A stretch of 35,468 bases of DNA, taken from assembly GCA_022701545.1 (NCBI GenBank), contig JAKOOG010000402.1:1-35468 (forward strand), written 5' to 3'. Position 1 is the stretch's first letter. Each line of letters opens with the position of its first letter. The notes under the pieces were generated by a model. That model was not told the DNA's origin, did no database searches, and saw nothing but the letters and a program-made list of their open reading frames with translations. The position numbers were made by a program, and so were the translations under genes. This document shows positions 7,391 to 15,428 of the stretch, piece by piece. Origin of the DNA: Weeksellaceae bacterium (lineage in GTDB: Bacteria; Bacteroidota; Bacteroidia; Flavobacteriales; Weeksellaceae).

Positions 7391-7424
7391 AACAAAAACT
7401 CTCCGGAATCGAAGAGTTTTGTTG
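7391..7424 (-). terminator. Terminator of the alcohol dehydrogenase gene
   Basis: AAAACTCT (7395-7402) pairs with AGAGTTTT (7413-7420). Read on the minus strand, the hairpin is followed by a T-rich run, 16 bp after the dehydrogenase stop codon. Confidence 0.7.
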
Positions 7425-7440
7425 AAAAAAAGATCAGGGT

Positions 7441-8496
7441 TTATAAAGATTTCATATCAATCACAAAGCGGTATTTCACATCGCTTTTCAGCATTCTCTC
7501 GTATGCTTCGTTGATTTCACTCATTTTGATGAGTTCAATGTCCGAAACAATATTGTGTTCACCGCAGAAATCCAGCATTTCCTGTGTTTCGGCAATTCCT
7601 CCGATCAGGGAACCGGCAACCGAACGTCTCTGGAAGATCATCGGTACCGTGCTTGGCTTGGTCTCTTCAAACTGTCCTACGAATCCTACCAGTACCAGTG
7701 TTCCGTTCAATGCTACCGTTTGCAGATAAGGGTTGATGTCGTGCTCGTAAGGAACCGTATCAATAATCAGATCGAATTTCCCCTGTACAGAATCCATATG
7801 GTCTTTCTCTGTAGAAATAACAACGTGGTCGGCACCCAGTTTTTTCGCATCTTCGGTTTTACCCGGAGTTCTTGAGAATAAAGTGACTTCAGCCCCTAGG
7901 CCTTTCGCCAGCTTAATGGCCATATGTCCAAGACCGCCTAAACCTACAACGGCTACTTTGGAGTCAGGTCCAACATTCCAGTGTCTCAGCGGAGACCAGG
8001 TCGTAATTCCGGCACACAGGAGTGGAGCAACGGCTGCCAAATCCAGGTTTTCCGGTACACTCAGCACAAAGCCCTCATCCACAACCACTTTTTGGGAATA
8101 TCCTCCGAAGGTGTGTCCGCCCAGATGCTTATCTTTTCCATTATAAGTTCCGGTAAATCCGTTCTGGCAATATTGTTCCAGATCGTGTTTGCAGCTTTCG
8201 CATTCCCCGCAGGAATCCACCATACAGCCAACAGCAGCCAGATCACCTACTTTAAATTTGGAAACCTCGCTTCCGATATTGGTAATTCTTCCTACGATTT
8301 CATGGCCGGGAACCACAGGATACATTGATCCGCCCCAGTCATTTCTTGCCGTGTGAAGATCGGAGTGGCATACGCCGCAGTACAGAATATCGATTTCGAT
8401 GTCTTTTGCGGTTACCTCCCTTCTTTCAATGTTTAATTCCTGCAGATCGGCAGTTTTGGACTCTGCGCCGTAAGCTTTTACTGTGAATGTGCTCAT
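7441..8496 (-). CDS. Zinc-dependent alcohol dehydrogenase (NAD(P)-dependent, CAD/YahK type)
   Basis: A 351-residue cytoplasmic medium-chain dehydrogenase that interconverts alcohols and aldehydes. The catalytic zinc ligands are Cys40 (CGVCHSDLH), His65/Glu66 (GHE) and Cys161 (LLCAGITTW). The structural zinc cluster is Cys96, 99, 102 and 110 (CGECESCKHDLEQYC). The nucleotide fold has GLGGLG at 185-190. The pattern fits the cinnamyl-alcohol-dehydrogenase/YahK subfamily with broad aldehyde reduction. The frame is open 75 codons further upstream, but the extension is low-complexity non-coding sequence reaching into the AraC promoter; MSTFTVKAYG is the natural family start. It is divergent from an AraC regulator, which probably controls it (inference). 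Confidence 0.94.
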   Translation of the reverse strand: MSTFTVKAYGAESKTADLQELNIERREVTAKDIEIDILYCGVCHSDLHTARNDWGGSMYPVVPGHEIVGRITNIGSEVSKFKVGDLAAVGCMVDSCGECESCKHDLEQYCQNGFTGTYNGKDKHLGGHTFGGYSQKVVVDEGFVLSVPENLDLAAVAPLLCAGITTWSPLRHWNVGPDSKVAVVGLGGLGHMAIKLAKGLGAEVTLFSRTPGKTEDAKKLGADHVVISTEKDHMDSVQGKFDLIIDTVPYEHDINPYLQTVALNGTLVLVGFVGQFEETKPSTVPMIFQRRSVAGSLIGGIAETQEMLDFCGEHNIVSDIELIKMSEINEAYERMLKSDVKYRFVIDMKSL

Positions 8497-8649
8497 TTGT
8501 TTAGTATTAATTATTTTTGGTTTGCTATTCTTAGATGTAATGATCAGGATAAGCTTAAATATCAGCGTACCTGGTTTGTTTACTCGAAATCTATTGTTAC
8601 AAAAGTCGAACCTTTTACAGAAAATCAGCTTATATAAATTACGGAAAGA

Positions 8650-8697
8650 ATTACCAATTTTACCGGCAATGCCTAATGTTCGGGAGAAAGTGGTAAT
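8650..8697 (+). promoter_or_regulatory. Possible operator in the adh-araC divergent region
   Basis: TTACC occurs twice in direct repeat nine bases apart (8651-8655 and 8660-8664), and ATTACCA (8650-8656) has an inverted partner TGGTAAT (8691-8697). The latter overlaps the -7 element of the AraC gene. The layout suits an AraC-type binding site and autoregulation, but the repeats are short. Confidence 0.3.
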
Positions 8698-8701
8698 TTT
8701 G
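8694..8701 (+). promoter_or_regulatory. -7 element of the AraC regulator gene
   Basis: TAATTTTG is an exact TAnnTTTG match ending 18 bp before the ATG at 8720, predicting a start near 8706. Confidence 0.55.
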
Positions 8702-8719
8702 AATCCATAAAATAAAGTC

Positions 8720-9622
8720 ATGCAGAATCAGGGCGTTGAAGTTTTTAATACCGTATCGGAATACAATAAAATGCTGAATCACGAAACCCTGCACCCGCTG
8801 GTGAGTGTGGTGGATTTCTCAAAAGCCGATCCGATCTGCCAGTTCATCAGGAAGTTTGGATTTTACATCGTGTTCCTGAAAGACGTAATGTGTGGCGACA
8901 TGCAGTATGGAAAGCACAGCTACGATTACCAGGAAGGCACGCTGGTATTTATTGCGCCCGGGCAGACCTATGGAATCTATAATGCGGATACCTACATTCA
9001 GCCTGCCGGTTTTGCACTGGTATTTCATCCCGATCTGCTGAAGGGCACGAATCTCGGTAAGAACATCAAAGACTATAATTTTTTTTCGTATGACGTTCAT
9101 GAAGCGTTGCACCTCTCGGAAAAAGAACGGGAGACCATCCTGGAATGTTTTAAAAATATAAAGCACGAAATTGCACAGCCGATCGACAAACACAGCAAAT
9201 CGCTAATTATCAACAATATCGAATTGTTCCTGAATTACTGCATGCGGTTTTACGACCGCCAGTTTATCACCAGGGATCATGTCAACCAGGGCGTCATCGG
9301 TAAATTTGATGCTGTGCTGAATGATTATCTGCGGTCCGAAAAACCTAAGAATATCGGTTTGCCGATGGTTAATTATTTTGCCGAGCAGCTGAATCTTTCG
9401 GCAAATTATTTCGGGGACCTGATCAAAAAAGAAACCGGTGTTTCCGCACAGGAATACATTCATAACCGGCTGATTGATGTTGCCAAAGACCAGATTTTCG
9501 ACCCCGCCAAATCCATCAGCGAAATTTCCTATGACCTGGGCTTCAAATATCCGCAGCATTTTACCCGATTATTCAAAAGCAAAGTCGGTGTTTCCCCGAG
9601 TGAGTACAAAGCTTTGAATTGA
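8720..9622 (+). CDS. AraC family transcriptional regulator
   Basis: 300 residues. The N-terminal cupin-like sensor (about 20-170; EGTLVFIAPGQTYGIYN is the typical strand-turn) precedes a C-terminal AraC DNA-binding domain with two helix-turn-helix units: FAEQLNLSANYFGDLIKKETG, then SISEISYDLGFKYPQHFTRLFKSKVGVSPSEY. The second half matches the AraC signature closely. The ligand is unknown. It is encoded back to back with the zinc alcohol dehydrogenase across a 223-bp shared control region, a common arrangement for an aldehyde- or stress-inducible reductase and its regulator. Confidence 0.94.
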   Translation: MQNQGVEVFNTVSEYNKMLNHETLHPLVSVVDFSKADPICQFIRKFGFYIVFLKDVMCGDMQYGKHSYDYQEGTLVFIAPGQTYGIYNADTYIQPAGFALVFHPDLLKGTNLGKNIKDYNFFSYDVHEALHLSEKERETILECFKNIKHEIAQPIDKHSKSLIINNIELFLNYCMRFYDRQFITRDHVNQGVIGKFDAVLNDYLRSEKPKNIGLPMVNYFAEQLNLSANYFGDLIKKETGVSAQEYIHNRLIDVAKDQIFDPAKSISEISYDLGFKYPQHFTRLFKSKVGVSPSEYKALN

Positions 9623-9695
9623 TTTTTCAACAGTGGCAGAACAGGAGAATGGATGTCTTAAATCTTTCACCGTTTACTTTTATGACAAAAATTAT

Positions 9696-9703
9696 TATCT
9701 TTA
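9696..9703 (+). promoter_or_regulatory. Possible -7 element of the carboxylesterase gene
   Basis: TATCTTTA matches TAnnTTTG with one mismatch and has a TTTA -33-like box at 9673-9676 with a 19-bp spacer. The ATG follows at 9726. Confidence 0.35.
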
Positions 9704-9725
9704 AAAGAATATAATTTTTTTCGGC

Positions 9726-11051
9726 ATGACGACCCAGCAGCATTCAGGAATTCTTACTTTTCAAACGCCTTCAGGAAAAATTTCGGCAGTACGGCAAAAT
9801 GGCGTGATTCGGGCGAAAAGCATCCGGTATGCCCGTTCGGAAAGATTTAGAAGACCCGTACCCGTAGCAGCTGATCTGCATGGAATTCCGGAGAAAACCC
9901 CGGTCTGTCCGCAGCATATCAGTCCGTTATTAGAAAGACTAATCCAGAAAACAGACGTCGGGCAGTTTGAACCCGATGAGTCACCCCAGTTTTTAACCAT
10001 CACCCGACCCGGCAATTTTACTGAAAATGAAAAGCTTCCGGTTATTGTATGGATCCATGGCGGATCTTATGAAATCGGCTGCGGGGATCTGCCTACCTCC
10101 GATCCGTCGGTCTGGGTAAAAGAACAGCAGATTATCGTGGTTTCCGTTTCCTACCGTCTCGGGCTTTTCGGTTTTTTAGGCGGAAGCGAAGACCGCCCTG
10201 CCAATTTGGGCCTTTTTGATCTCATTGAATCTTTGCGATGGATCAGGAAAAACATCCGGAGTTTTGGCGGTGATCCTGAAAGTGTAACCCTTTTCGGGCA
10301 GTCTTCCGGCGGGGATGCAATTGCCCATCTGATGATCTCCGAGGATGTGGACCGCTTGTTTCAAAGGGCAATTATTCACAGTGCACCGTTGGGTTTCAGA
10401 CTTAAAAGACAAAAAATGTCCCTGGAATTTTTCAGGAAGACGGAATTTTTAAAATACGAAAAGGATCCTTTGAAAATGGTCGATGAATATGTGAATTTTC
10501 TGCCGTCATTTAAAAAATACGGCTTGAAGACTTCCATGCCTTTCTGTACGCAGTATGGCTTTCCGCCGTTGTGTACAGAAGAAGACAGCCTTTCGCAATG
10601 GAAAAAAAATTCGAAAAAGTATGATGTGCTGATCGGATCCAACCACGACGAAACGGCCTTTTACGTAAAAACCGCGAGGGAAGGGCTGTATACCTATCTT
10701 CATGAAAGAATGCTTAATGCAATCGTAAGGAAAACGACAGCATCAATCTATGAAAAACCGGCCGGTATTTTTGCCCGGAATTATGCGGAAGGCGGCGGGA
10801 ATATTTATCAGTTTAAAATTAAATCCACCCTAAAGAACAATTACATCGGAGCGTCACATTGTATGGATCTTCCTCTGATTTTTGAAAACGAAGAAGCCTG
10901 GAAAGACTCCGAATTGTTAAAAGATATTCCATGGGAGTATATTCAGAAGAACGGCAGAAAACTTCGTGCGCTTTGGGCTGAGTTTGCCGCAACGGGGAAA
11001 ATATCTGAAAACCCGGAACTCCCGGAAATCCTGGAACTCCGAAAAATTTAG
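9726..11051 (+). CDS. Type-B carboxylesterase/lipase family hydrolase
   Basis: 441 residues, alpha/beta hydrolase fold, hydrolysing carboxylic esters. The oxyanion-hole strand VIVWIHGGSYEIGCGD and the nucleophile elbow FGQSSGGDA (Ser193; the usual form is GESAGG, so Gln and Ser here are small variants) identify the family, as does NLGLFDLIESLRWI before FGGDPESVTLFG. His378 in SHCMDLPLIFEN is the probable catalytic His. At 441 residues it is shorter than the usual 480-550, and the cap and C-terminal part look trimmed. There is no signal peptide, so it is probably cytoplasmic. It lies alone between the AraC gene and the convergent amylase. Confidence 0.88.
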   Translation: MTTQQHSGILTFQTPSGKISAVRQNGVIRAKSIRYARSERFRRPVPVAADLHGIPEKTPVCPQHISPLLERLIQKTDVGQFEPDESPQFLTITRPGNFTENEKLPVIVWIHGGSYEIGCGDLPTSDPSVWVKEQQIIVVSVSYRLGLFGFLGGSEDRPANLGLFDLIESLRWIRKNIRSFGGDPESVTLFGQSSGGDAIAHLMISEDVDRLFQRAIIHSAPLGFRLKRQKMSLEFFRKTEFLKYEKDPLKMVDEYVNFLPSFKKYGLKTSMPFCTQYGFPPLCTEEDSLSQWKKNSKKYDVLIGSNHDETAFYVKTAREGLYTYLHERMLNAIVRKTTASIYEKPAGIFARNYAEGGGNIYQFKIKSTLKNNYIGASHCMDLPLIFENEEAWKDSELLKDIPWEYIQKNGRKLRALWAEFAATGKISENPELPEILELRKI

Positions 11052-11087
11052 TTTATAAAACCTAACTTGGAAGCGGTTTGAAAATAA

Positions 11088-11154
11088 TCGCTCCGAAGAA
11101 ATTCAGATGTAACCTGCTGAACGCAAAGCAAAACCGATAATTTCTCCGGAGCGA
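11088..11154. repeat. Long inverted repeat (16-bp arms, 35-nt loop)
   Basis: The arm at 11088-11103 (TCGCTCCGAAGAAATT) pairs with 11139-11154 (AATTTCTCCGGAGCGA) at 15 of 16 positions, with one A/C mismatch at 11096/11146. The loop contains a weak inner TGCT/AGCA pair. It lies between the convergent esterase and amylase genes. There is no T tract right after it on the plus strand, so it is not a standard terminator. It could be a bidirectional stop, a structured RNA or a miniature repeat. Confidence 0.6.
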
Positions 11155-11296
11155 CAATTGAGTAAAATAAATAAAGTGGATTCGGCGATATTTAATTTAA
11201 TTCCAATGAGTCAATAAAAATAAGTTTTATATCAAATTTCAGATAGAATTGTTTAATCCTCAGGAAAAACTTCCATCTCATTCATCCGATTTTTAA

Positions 11297-12769
11297 TTAT
11301 TCTTCCAGCCATACGCTTACATTGCCAGCCGGTACAGGGAAATTTCCCCAGCCGTTTTCATCGATGGTCACTTTATTTTCAGATCTGCCCAGGACATCGT
11401 AAAAAGTCTTTCCGATATATCTTTCTCCCATTTCCATTGGCTTTTCGTAAGCATCTTTGTTGCTCAGCACAACAGCACATCCGGAATGTTCTTCATCCCC
11501 TTCACGTACCCATCCCAGGCAGTTGGCATCTTCGAAATAATCCCGCTGCTCACCGTAGGCATTATTTTTCCGGGCTTTCAGCATTTCTTCAATACCGTCA
11601 ACCTTATTTAGAAATATTTCCTGGTCATTGCCTTCTTTATCTTTATCCACATAATGCGCCCCGTATAAATCAGGATAAAAAACGCAGGGATAACCGTCGA
11701 TCCGCAATAAGATCAGCGCATAAGCAAGGGGTTTGAACCATTCTTCTACCGGAGCTTCAAGATCCTGCAGCGGCTGGGTATCATGGTTATCCACGAGGGT
11801 TACCGAATGAAGCGGGTCTTCTTTAGTAAGTGTCTCGTCGAAAATTCTGCGCAGATCATAAGAATTCCCTTCATTTGCAGCGTTATGGAAATTATGATGC
11901 AGGGAGCTGTCAAACAGACTCATGCAGCCTTCCGTAGCGGCGATATATTTCTGCAGCAATGGCAAACGGCCCGGTGCCCAGTATTCCCCGACGGCAAAGA
12001 TATTTTTGCCGGTATTGGAACGCAGCATTGTCAGCCACTCTTTATAAAATTCAAAAGAAATATGCTTTACGGCATCCAGGCGGACCCCGTAAAAATCGGT
12101 CTGATCAAAATACCATTTTCCCCATTTGTTCAGTTCTTCGCGTACATGAGGATTTCTGTGCTCAATATCGTTGAACATCAGGTAATCATAGTTTCCTTTT
12201 TCATCATCGATCATCTCCTCCCAATCGTCGCCGTATTCGGATTTGATCTTAAAAATATGGGAGTCCATCCCTTCGGCATAATCCACGCCGGTAAAGCACG
12301 TAAAGTTCCATTCAAAATCAGAGTATTTTTTCTTTCTTCCAGGAAAAGTAAATTTGGTGTAAGATTGGATTTCAAATTCGTCGGAAATAATTTTTTCGCG
12401 GTCCTCTTCATCAACCTTCACCACTTTGAAAGTCTCCAGCTCATCGCCGCCGCCTTTATGGTTCAGTACAATGTCAACGATCGTTTTGATGTTGTGTTCT
12501 TTTAAGGTATTGATTGCACTGATGTATTCATCCTTAGTACCGTATTTTGTCGCAACGGTGCCCTTTTGGTCGAATTCTCCCAGGTCATAAAGATCATACG
12601 AATCGTATCCTGTGGAATGTCCGCCGCCGGCTCCTTTGTAAGCCGGTGGAAACCAGACTGATGTAATGCCGAGATCGGCTAAGTATTTTGCGTTTTCCTG
12701 TGCCTGTTTCCACAGTTTTCCGTCCCCTTCCGAATACCAATGGAAGTACTGAATCATCGTTTCATTCAT
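11297..12769 (-). CDS. Cytoplasmic alpha-amylase (GH13)
   Basis: A 490-residue glycoside hydrolase that cleaves alpha-1,4 bonds in starch, glycogen or maltodextrins. Conserved GH13 regions are readable: DIVLNHKGG (about 99-107), GVRLDAVKHI with nucleophile Asp232, FAVGEYW with acid/base Glu262, and TLVDNHDTQPL with Asp330. The start MNETMIQYFHWYSEGDG and the length agree with the intracellular GH13_5 group (E. coli AmyA, B. licheniformis amylase type), and there is no signal peptide, so it likely acts on internal glycogen or imported maltodextrins. It follows dinB on the same strand after 44 bp; a shared transcript is possible since no strict -7 motif lies in the gap. Confidence 0.95.
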   Translation of the reverse strand: MNETMIQYFHWYSEGDGKLWKQAQENAKYLADLGITSVWFPPAYKGAGGGHSTGYDSYDLYDLGEFDQKGTVATKYGTKDEYISAINTLKEHNIKTIVDIVLNHKGGGDELETFKVVKVDEEDREKIISDEFEIQSYTKFTFPGRKKKYSDFEWNFTCFTGVDYAEGMDSHIFKIKSEYGDDWEEMIDDEKGNYDYLMFNDIEHRNPHVREELNKWGKWYFDQTDFYGVRLDAVKHISFEFYKEWLTMLRSNTGKNIFAVGEYWAPGRLPLLQKYIAATEGCMSLFDSSLHHNFHNAANEGNSYDLRRIFDETLTKEDPLHSVTLVDNHDTQPLQDLEAPVEEWFKPLAYALILLRIDGYPCVFYPDLYGAHYVDKDKEGNDQEIFLNKVDGIEEMLKARKNNAYGEQRDYFEDANCLGWVREGDEEHSGCAVVLSNKDAYEKPMEMGERYIGKTFYDVLGRSENKVTIDENGWGNFPVPAGNVSVWLEE

Positions 12770-12813
12770 AAAATTGTAAATTTGGTTACTACAATTTAGT
12801 GAAAAAAAACGGA

Positions 12814-13911
12814 TTATCCATTATCAAATTCCCGGAACGGAATTTTCAGCTGTACGGAAACCTGTTTTTTTTCTTCCGTATTCAGATGGGATAGCGACAG
12901 CCCCAATAGCCGTACAGGCTTATCGAAAGGCCGGAGTTCCCATAATTTTTTTCCGGTTTCCACGTATTGTTCCGGAAGTGAAAAATAATCTTCCTGTGTC
13001 ATGCTCCGGGTATACAGTGAAAAATCCTTATACTTAATTTTCAGCGTCAACGTTCTTCCGAGGATGTTGTTTTTCTGCAGGCGGTTGTGCAGTTCCTCGC
13101 TCAGGCTTTCCAGTTTTTCGTTGACCTGCTGTTCTTCAAAAAGATCTTCGGAGAACGTTCTTTCCACCGCCACACTTTTCTGAATGCGGTGCGGTTTTAC
13201 TTCCGACGTATGGATCCCCCGGACCACATGGTAATAATGCGCTCCGGATTTTCCGAACAGTCTCGTCAAATCTTCAATGGATCTTTTCTTCAGGTCTTTC
13301 CCTTTATAAATCCCCAGACTGAACATTTTATTCGCCGTTACTTTTCCTACTCCGTAAAATTTCTCTACCGGAAGTTCTTCCAGGAAACTTTCGATATGGT
13401 TGGGATGAATGGTTTTCTGTCCGTTCGGTTTATTAATGTCTGAGGCGACTTTTGCTAAAAATTTGTTTACGGAAATTCCGGCAGAAGCGGTAAGCCCGGT
13501 TTTTTCAAAGATTTTCCGGCGGATTTCCTTGGCAATCAGGTTGGCAGATTCCATGCCTTTTTTGTTTTCCGTAACGTCGAGGTACGCTTCATCCAGTGAC
13601 AGCGGCTCTACCAGGTCGGTATATTCATAAAAAATTTCCCTGATCTGCCTCGATACTTCTTTATACCGGGGAAAACGCGGCGGCACAAAAATAAGTTCGG
13701 GACATTTCTGCTTTGCGGTCTTACTGGGCATGGCAGAACGTACCCCGTATTTTCGCGCTTCATAGCTGGCTGCCGCTACCACACCACGGTGCTGTCCGCC
13801 GACCGCAATGGCTTTTCCCTTCAATGCAGGATTATCATGCTGCTCTACGGAGGCATAAAATGCGTCCATGTCGACATGAATGATTTTGCGTGTGGAAAAA
13901 GGAAAATCCAT
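12814..13911 (-). CDS. dinB: DNA polymerase IV (Y-family translesion polymerase)
   Basis: 365 residues. Y-family polymerases copy damaged DNA with low fidelity. The metal-binding residues are Asp14/Asp16 (IIHVDMDAFYASVEQ, with Phe18 or Tyr19 as steric gate) and Asp107/Glu108 (SLDEAYLDVT). The palm, the helix-hairpin-helix (EELPVEKFYGVGKVTANKM) and the little-finger domain follow in normal order. The C-terminal VQLKIPF may be the sliding-clamp contact. The start is ATG directly behind a perfect -7 promoter element only 4 bp away, predicting a leaderless mRNA. I saw no LexA-type operator. It lies upstream of the amylase gene on the same strand. Confidence 0.97.
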   Translation of the reverse strand: MDFPFSTRKIIHVDMDAFYASVEQHDNPALKGKAIAVGGQHRGVVAAASYEARKYGVRSAMPSKTAKQKCPELIFVPPRFPRYKEVSRQIREIFYEYTDLVEPLSLDEAYLDVTENKKGMESANLIAKEIRRKIFEKTGLTASAGISVNKFLAKVASDINKPNGQKTIHPNHIESFLEELPVEKFYGVGKVTANKMFSLGIYKGKDLKKRSIEDLTRLFGKSGAHYYHVVRGIHTSEVKPHRIQKSVAVERTFSEDLFEEQQVNEKLESLSEELHNRLQKNNILGRTLTLKIKYKDFSLYTRSMTQEDYFSLPEQYVETGKKLWELRPFDKPVRLLGLSLSHLNTEEKKQVSVQLKIPFREFDNG

Positions 13912-13915
13912 ACCG

Positions 13916-13923
13916 CAAAGATA
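13916..13923 (-). promoter_or_regulatory. -7 element of dinB
   Basis: On the minus strand TATCTTTG matches TAnnTTTG exactly, with TTTA as a -33-like box 18 bp upstream. Its last G is 4 bp before the ATG, so transcription should start at or next to the first codon. Confidence 0.6.
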
Positions 13924-14004
13924 TGGATTCCTGTTAAAGTTTAAAGTTCAGGGATTTTTTAGTTTAAGGTTAAATATACCTTAAGCTTATTTTCAGCCCC
14001 GTCC

Positions 14005-14526
14005 TTATTTCAAAAGTTTATCAATGGCAGCCTGGATTTCAGGATCTTCCGGAGTGATGGCATAATACTTTGCGATCGCGGATTTCTGGTCGATCACCAT
14101 ATATCTCGGGATCCAGTTGAGATCAACGTAATTGTTGAAGTCGTTTTTCCAGCCGGTCGCAAACCAGTAATTTTCCTTGTCTTTCATATCAAAACGTTCC
14201 AGGCTTCTGGCAAAACCTTCTTTGGAACGGTCCAGCGAAAGAAATACAAAGTCAATATTCTTATTGTTTTCTTCCAGTTCTTTGGCTTTCGGAAGGGCGT
14301 TAAGGCAATCCCGGCACCATCCGGCCCAGAAATCGATCACCAACACTTTGCCTTTATGCTGATCCAGGATCTGCTGGATGGTTACTGTTTTTCCCTTTTC
14401 ATTTTCCAGTTTCTGAGCCAGCGCTTCTTTGGAAAAGCCTGTTTTCAGTACTTTCGGAGCCTGCTGTGAGCAGCTTATTCCGAAAATTCCCATCATCATT
14501 ATTAATAACAGCTTTTTCATATTCAA
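14005..14526 (-). CDS. Thioredoxin-like (TlpA/DsbE type) lipoprotein
   Basis: 173 residues. A lipoprotein signal ends at FGISC (Cys20), so the protein is anchored to a membrane facing the periplasm. A thioredoxin fold follows: KVLVIDFWAGWCRDCLNALPKA with redox pair WCRDC, and the cis-proline loop WIPRYMV. TlpA/ResA-like proteins reduce disulphides in the periplasm, for example in apocytochrome c or envelope proteins. A cytochrome c gene exists elsewhere in this window, but no link is shown. A second Met two codons in (14520) is an equal start candidate. It has its own -7 promoter 13 bp upstream and 93 bp separate it from dinB downstream. Confidence 0.9.
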   Translation of the reverse strand: MNMKKLLLIMMMGIFGISCSQQAPKVLKTGFSKEALAQKLENEKGKTVTIQQILDQHKGKVLVIDFWAGWCRDCLNALPKAKELEENNKNIDFVFLSLDRSKEGFARSLERFDMKDKENYWFATGWKNDFNNYVDLNWIPRYMVIDQKSAIAKYYAITPEDPEIQAAIDKLLK

Positions 14527-14539
14527 AAAATTATTTATA

Positions 14540-14547
14540 CAAATCTA
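14540..14547 (-). promoter_or_regulatory. -7 element of the thioredoxin-like gene
   Basis: On the minus strand TAGATTTG is an exact TAnnTTTG match, 13 bp before the ATG, predicting a leader of about 9 nt. Confidence 0.55.
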
Positions 14548-14612
14548 GGCAATGAAACGGAATCCGGAAACAGATTTGCCCTTACGGTAAGTATGGATAA
14601 GATTGAGGATTT

Positions 14613-15428
14613 CTATTGGTAATTTTTAACTAAACCTTTCACCACAGCAATTACATTCGGCATGGCCTTGTTGGCAGCGTTCAGCACTTCTTCATGGGAA
14701 ACGGAAAAGGCGATGTCCGGTCCGCCAAGATCGGTAATAACGGAAACACAGAACACATCCATACCCATATGTTTGGCAACGATGACTTCCGGAACCGTGC
14801 TCATTCCTACCATATCACCGCCGATTGCCTTAATCATACCGTATTCTGCCGGGGTTTCAAATGTTGGGCCCTGAAGCGCCACGTAAATTCCCTGATGGAC
14901 AGAAATGCCGTTTTCAGCAGCTGTTTTTTCGGCAGCTGAAATCATTTTCCGGTTATAAGGCTCGCTCATGTCCACAAAACGGGGACCGAAAGAATCGATA
15001 TTTTTGCCACGGAGCGGATGCTCGGGCATCATGTTGATGTGGTCTTTCACGATGGCGATGTCACCGATCCGGTAATCCGGATTAATGCCGCCGGAAGCAT
15101 TGGAAAGGATGATGTTTTTAATACCCAGTAAATAGAAGACCCTGATAGGGAAAACTACCGCTTCCATGGAATGGCCTTCATAATAATGGAAGCGGCCGCT
15201 CATCATCAGTACTTTTTTGCCTTCCAGCATTCCGAAAATGAGTTTTCCGCCGTGGCCGGCAACAGTGGTTTGCGGGAAATTGGGGATTTCCGGATATTCC
15301 AGAATGTGGATCGCCTCTACTTCATCCTGTAATGTTCCCAGGCCTGAACCGAGAACGATGGCGAAATCAGGCGTATCTTTAATCCTGCTCTTGATAAACT
15401 CTGCGGTCTGCTTAATTTTTTCTAACAT
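14613..15428 (-). CDS. Purine nucleoside phosphorylase (trimeric class I)
   Basis: 271 residues, cytoplasmic. It splits purine nucleosides (inosine, guanosine) with phosphate to free base and ribose-1-phosphate in purine salvage. Diagnostic stretches are FAIVLGSGLGTL (phosphate loop), SGRFHYYEGHSMEAV, the NIILSNASGGINPDY strand and GPTFETPAEY for base and ribose binding, all in the order of the mammalian-like trimeric PNP family. The length (about 270) fits. Its start overlaps the end of lpxK by 17 bp, so the two are co-transcribed and probably translationally coupled, an odd pairing of salvage and lipid A genes. Confidence 0.95.
   Translation of the reverse strand: MLEKIKQTAEFIKSRIKDTPDFAIVLGSGLGTLQDEVEAIHILEYPEIPNFPQTTVAGHGGKLIFGMLEGKKVLMMSGRFHYYEGHSMEAVVFPIRVFYLLGIKNIILSNASGGINPDYRIGDIAIVKDHINMMPEHPLRGKNIDSFGPRFVDMSEPYNRKMISAAEKTAAENGISVHQGIYVALQGPTFETPAEYGMIKAIGGDMVGMSTVPEVIVAKHMGMDVFCVSVITDLGGPDIAFSVSHEEVLNAANKAMPNVIAVVKGLVKNYQ

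Noticed and set aside
8497-8721. 75-codon N-terminal extension of the alcohol dehydrogenase
   Set aside because: The extension is non-coding in composition, crosses the AraC promoter, and the family normally starts at the internal Met used here.
9726-11051. Carboxylesterase as a truncated pseudogene because it is short
   Set aside because: Nucleophile Ser, oxyanion-hole motif and catalytic His are all present in an uninterrupted frame, so it is probably a compact active enzyme.
11783-12505. 240-residue open frame on the plus strand inside the amylase gene
   Set aside because: Antisense shadow of a gene with all GH13 motifs; its own translation has no recognisable motif and no promoter.
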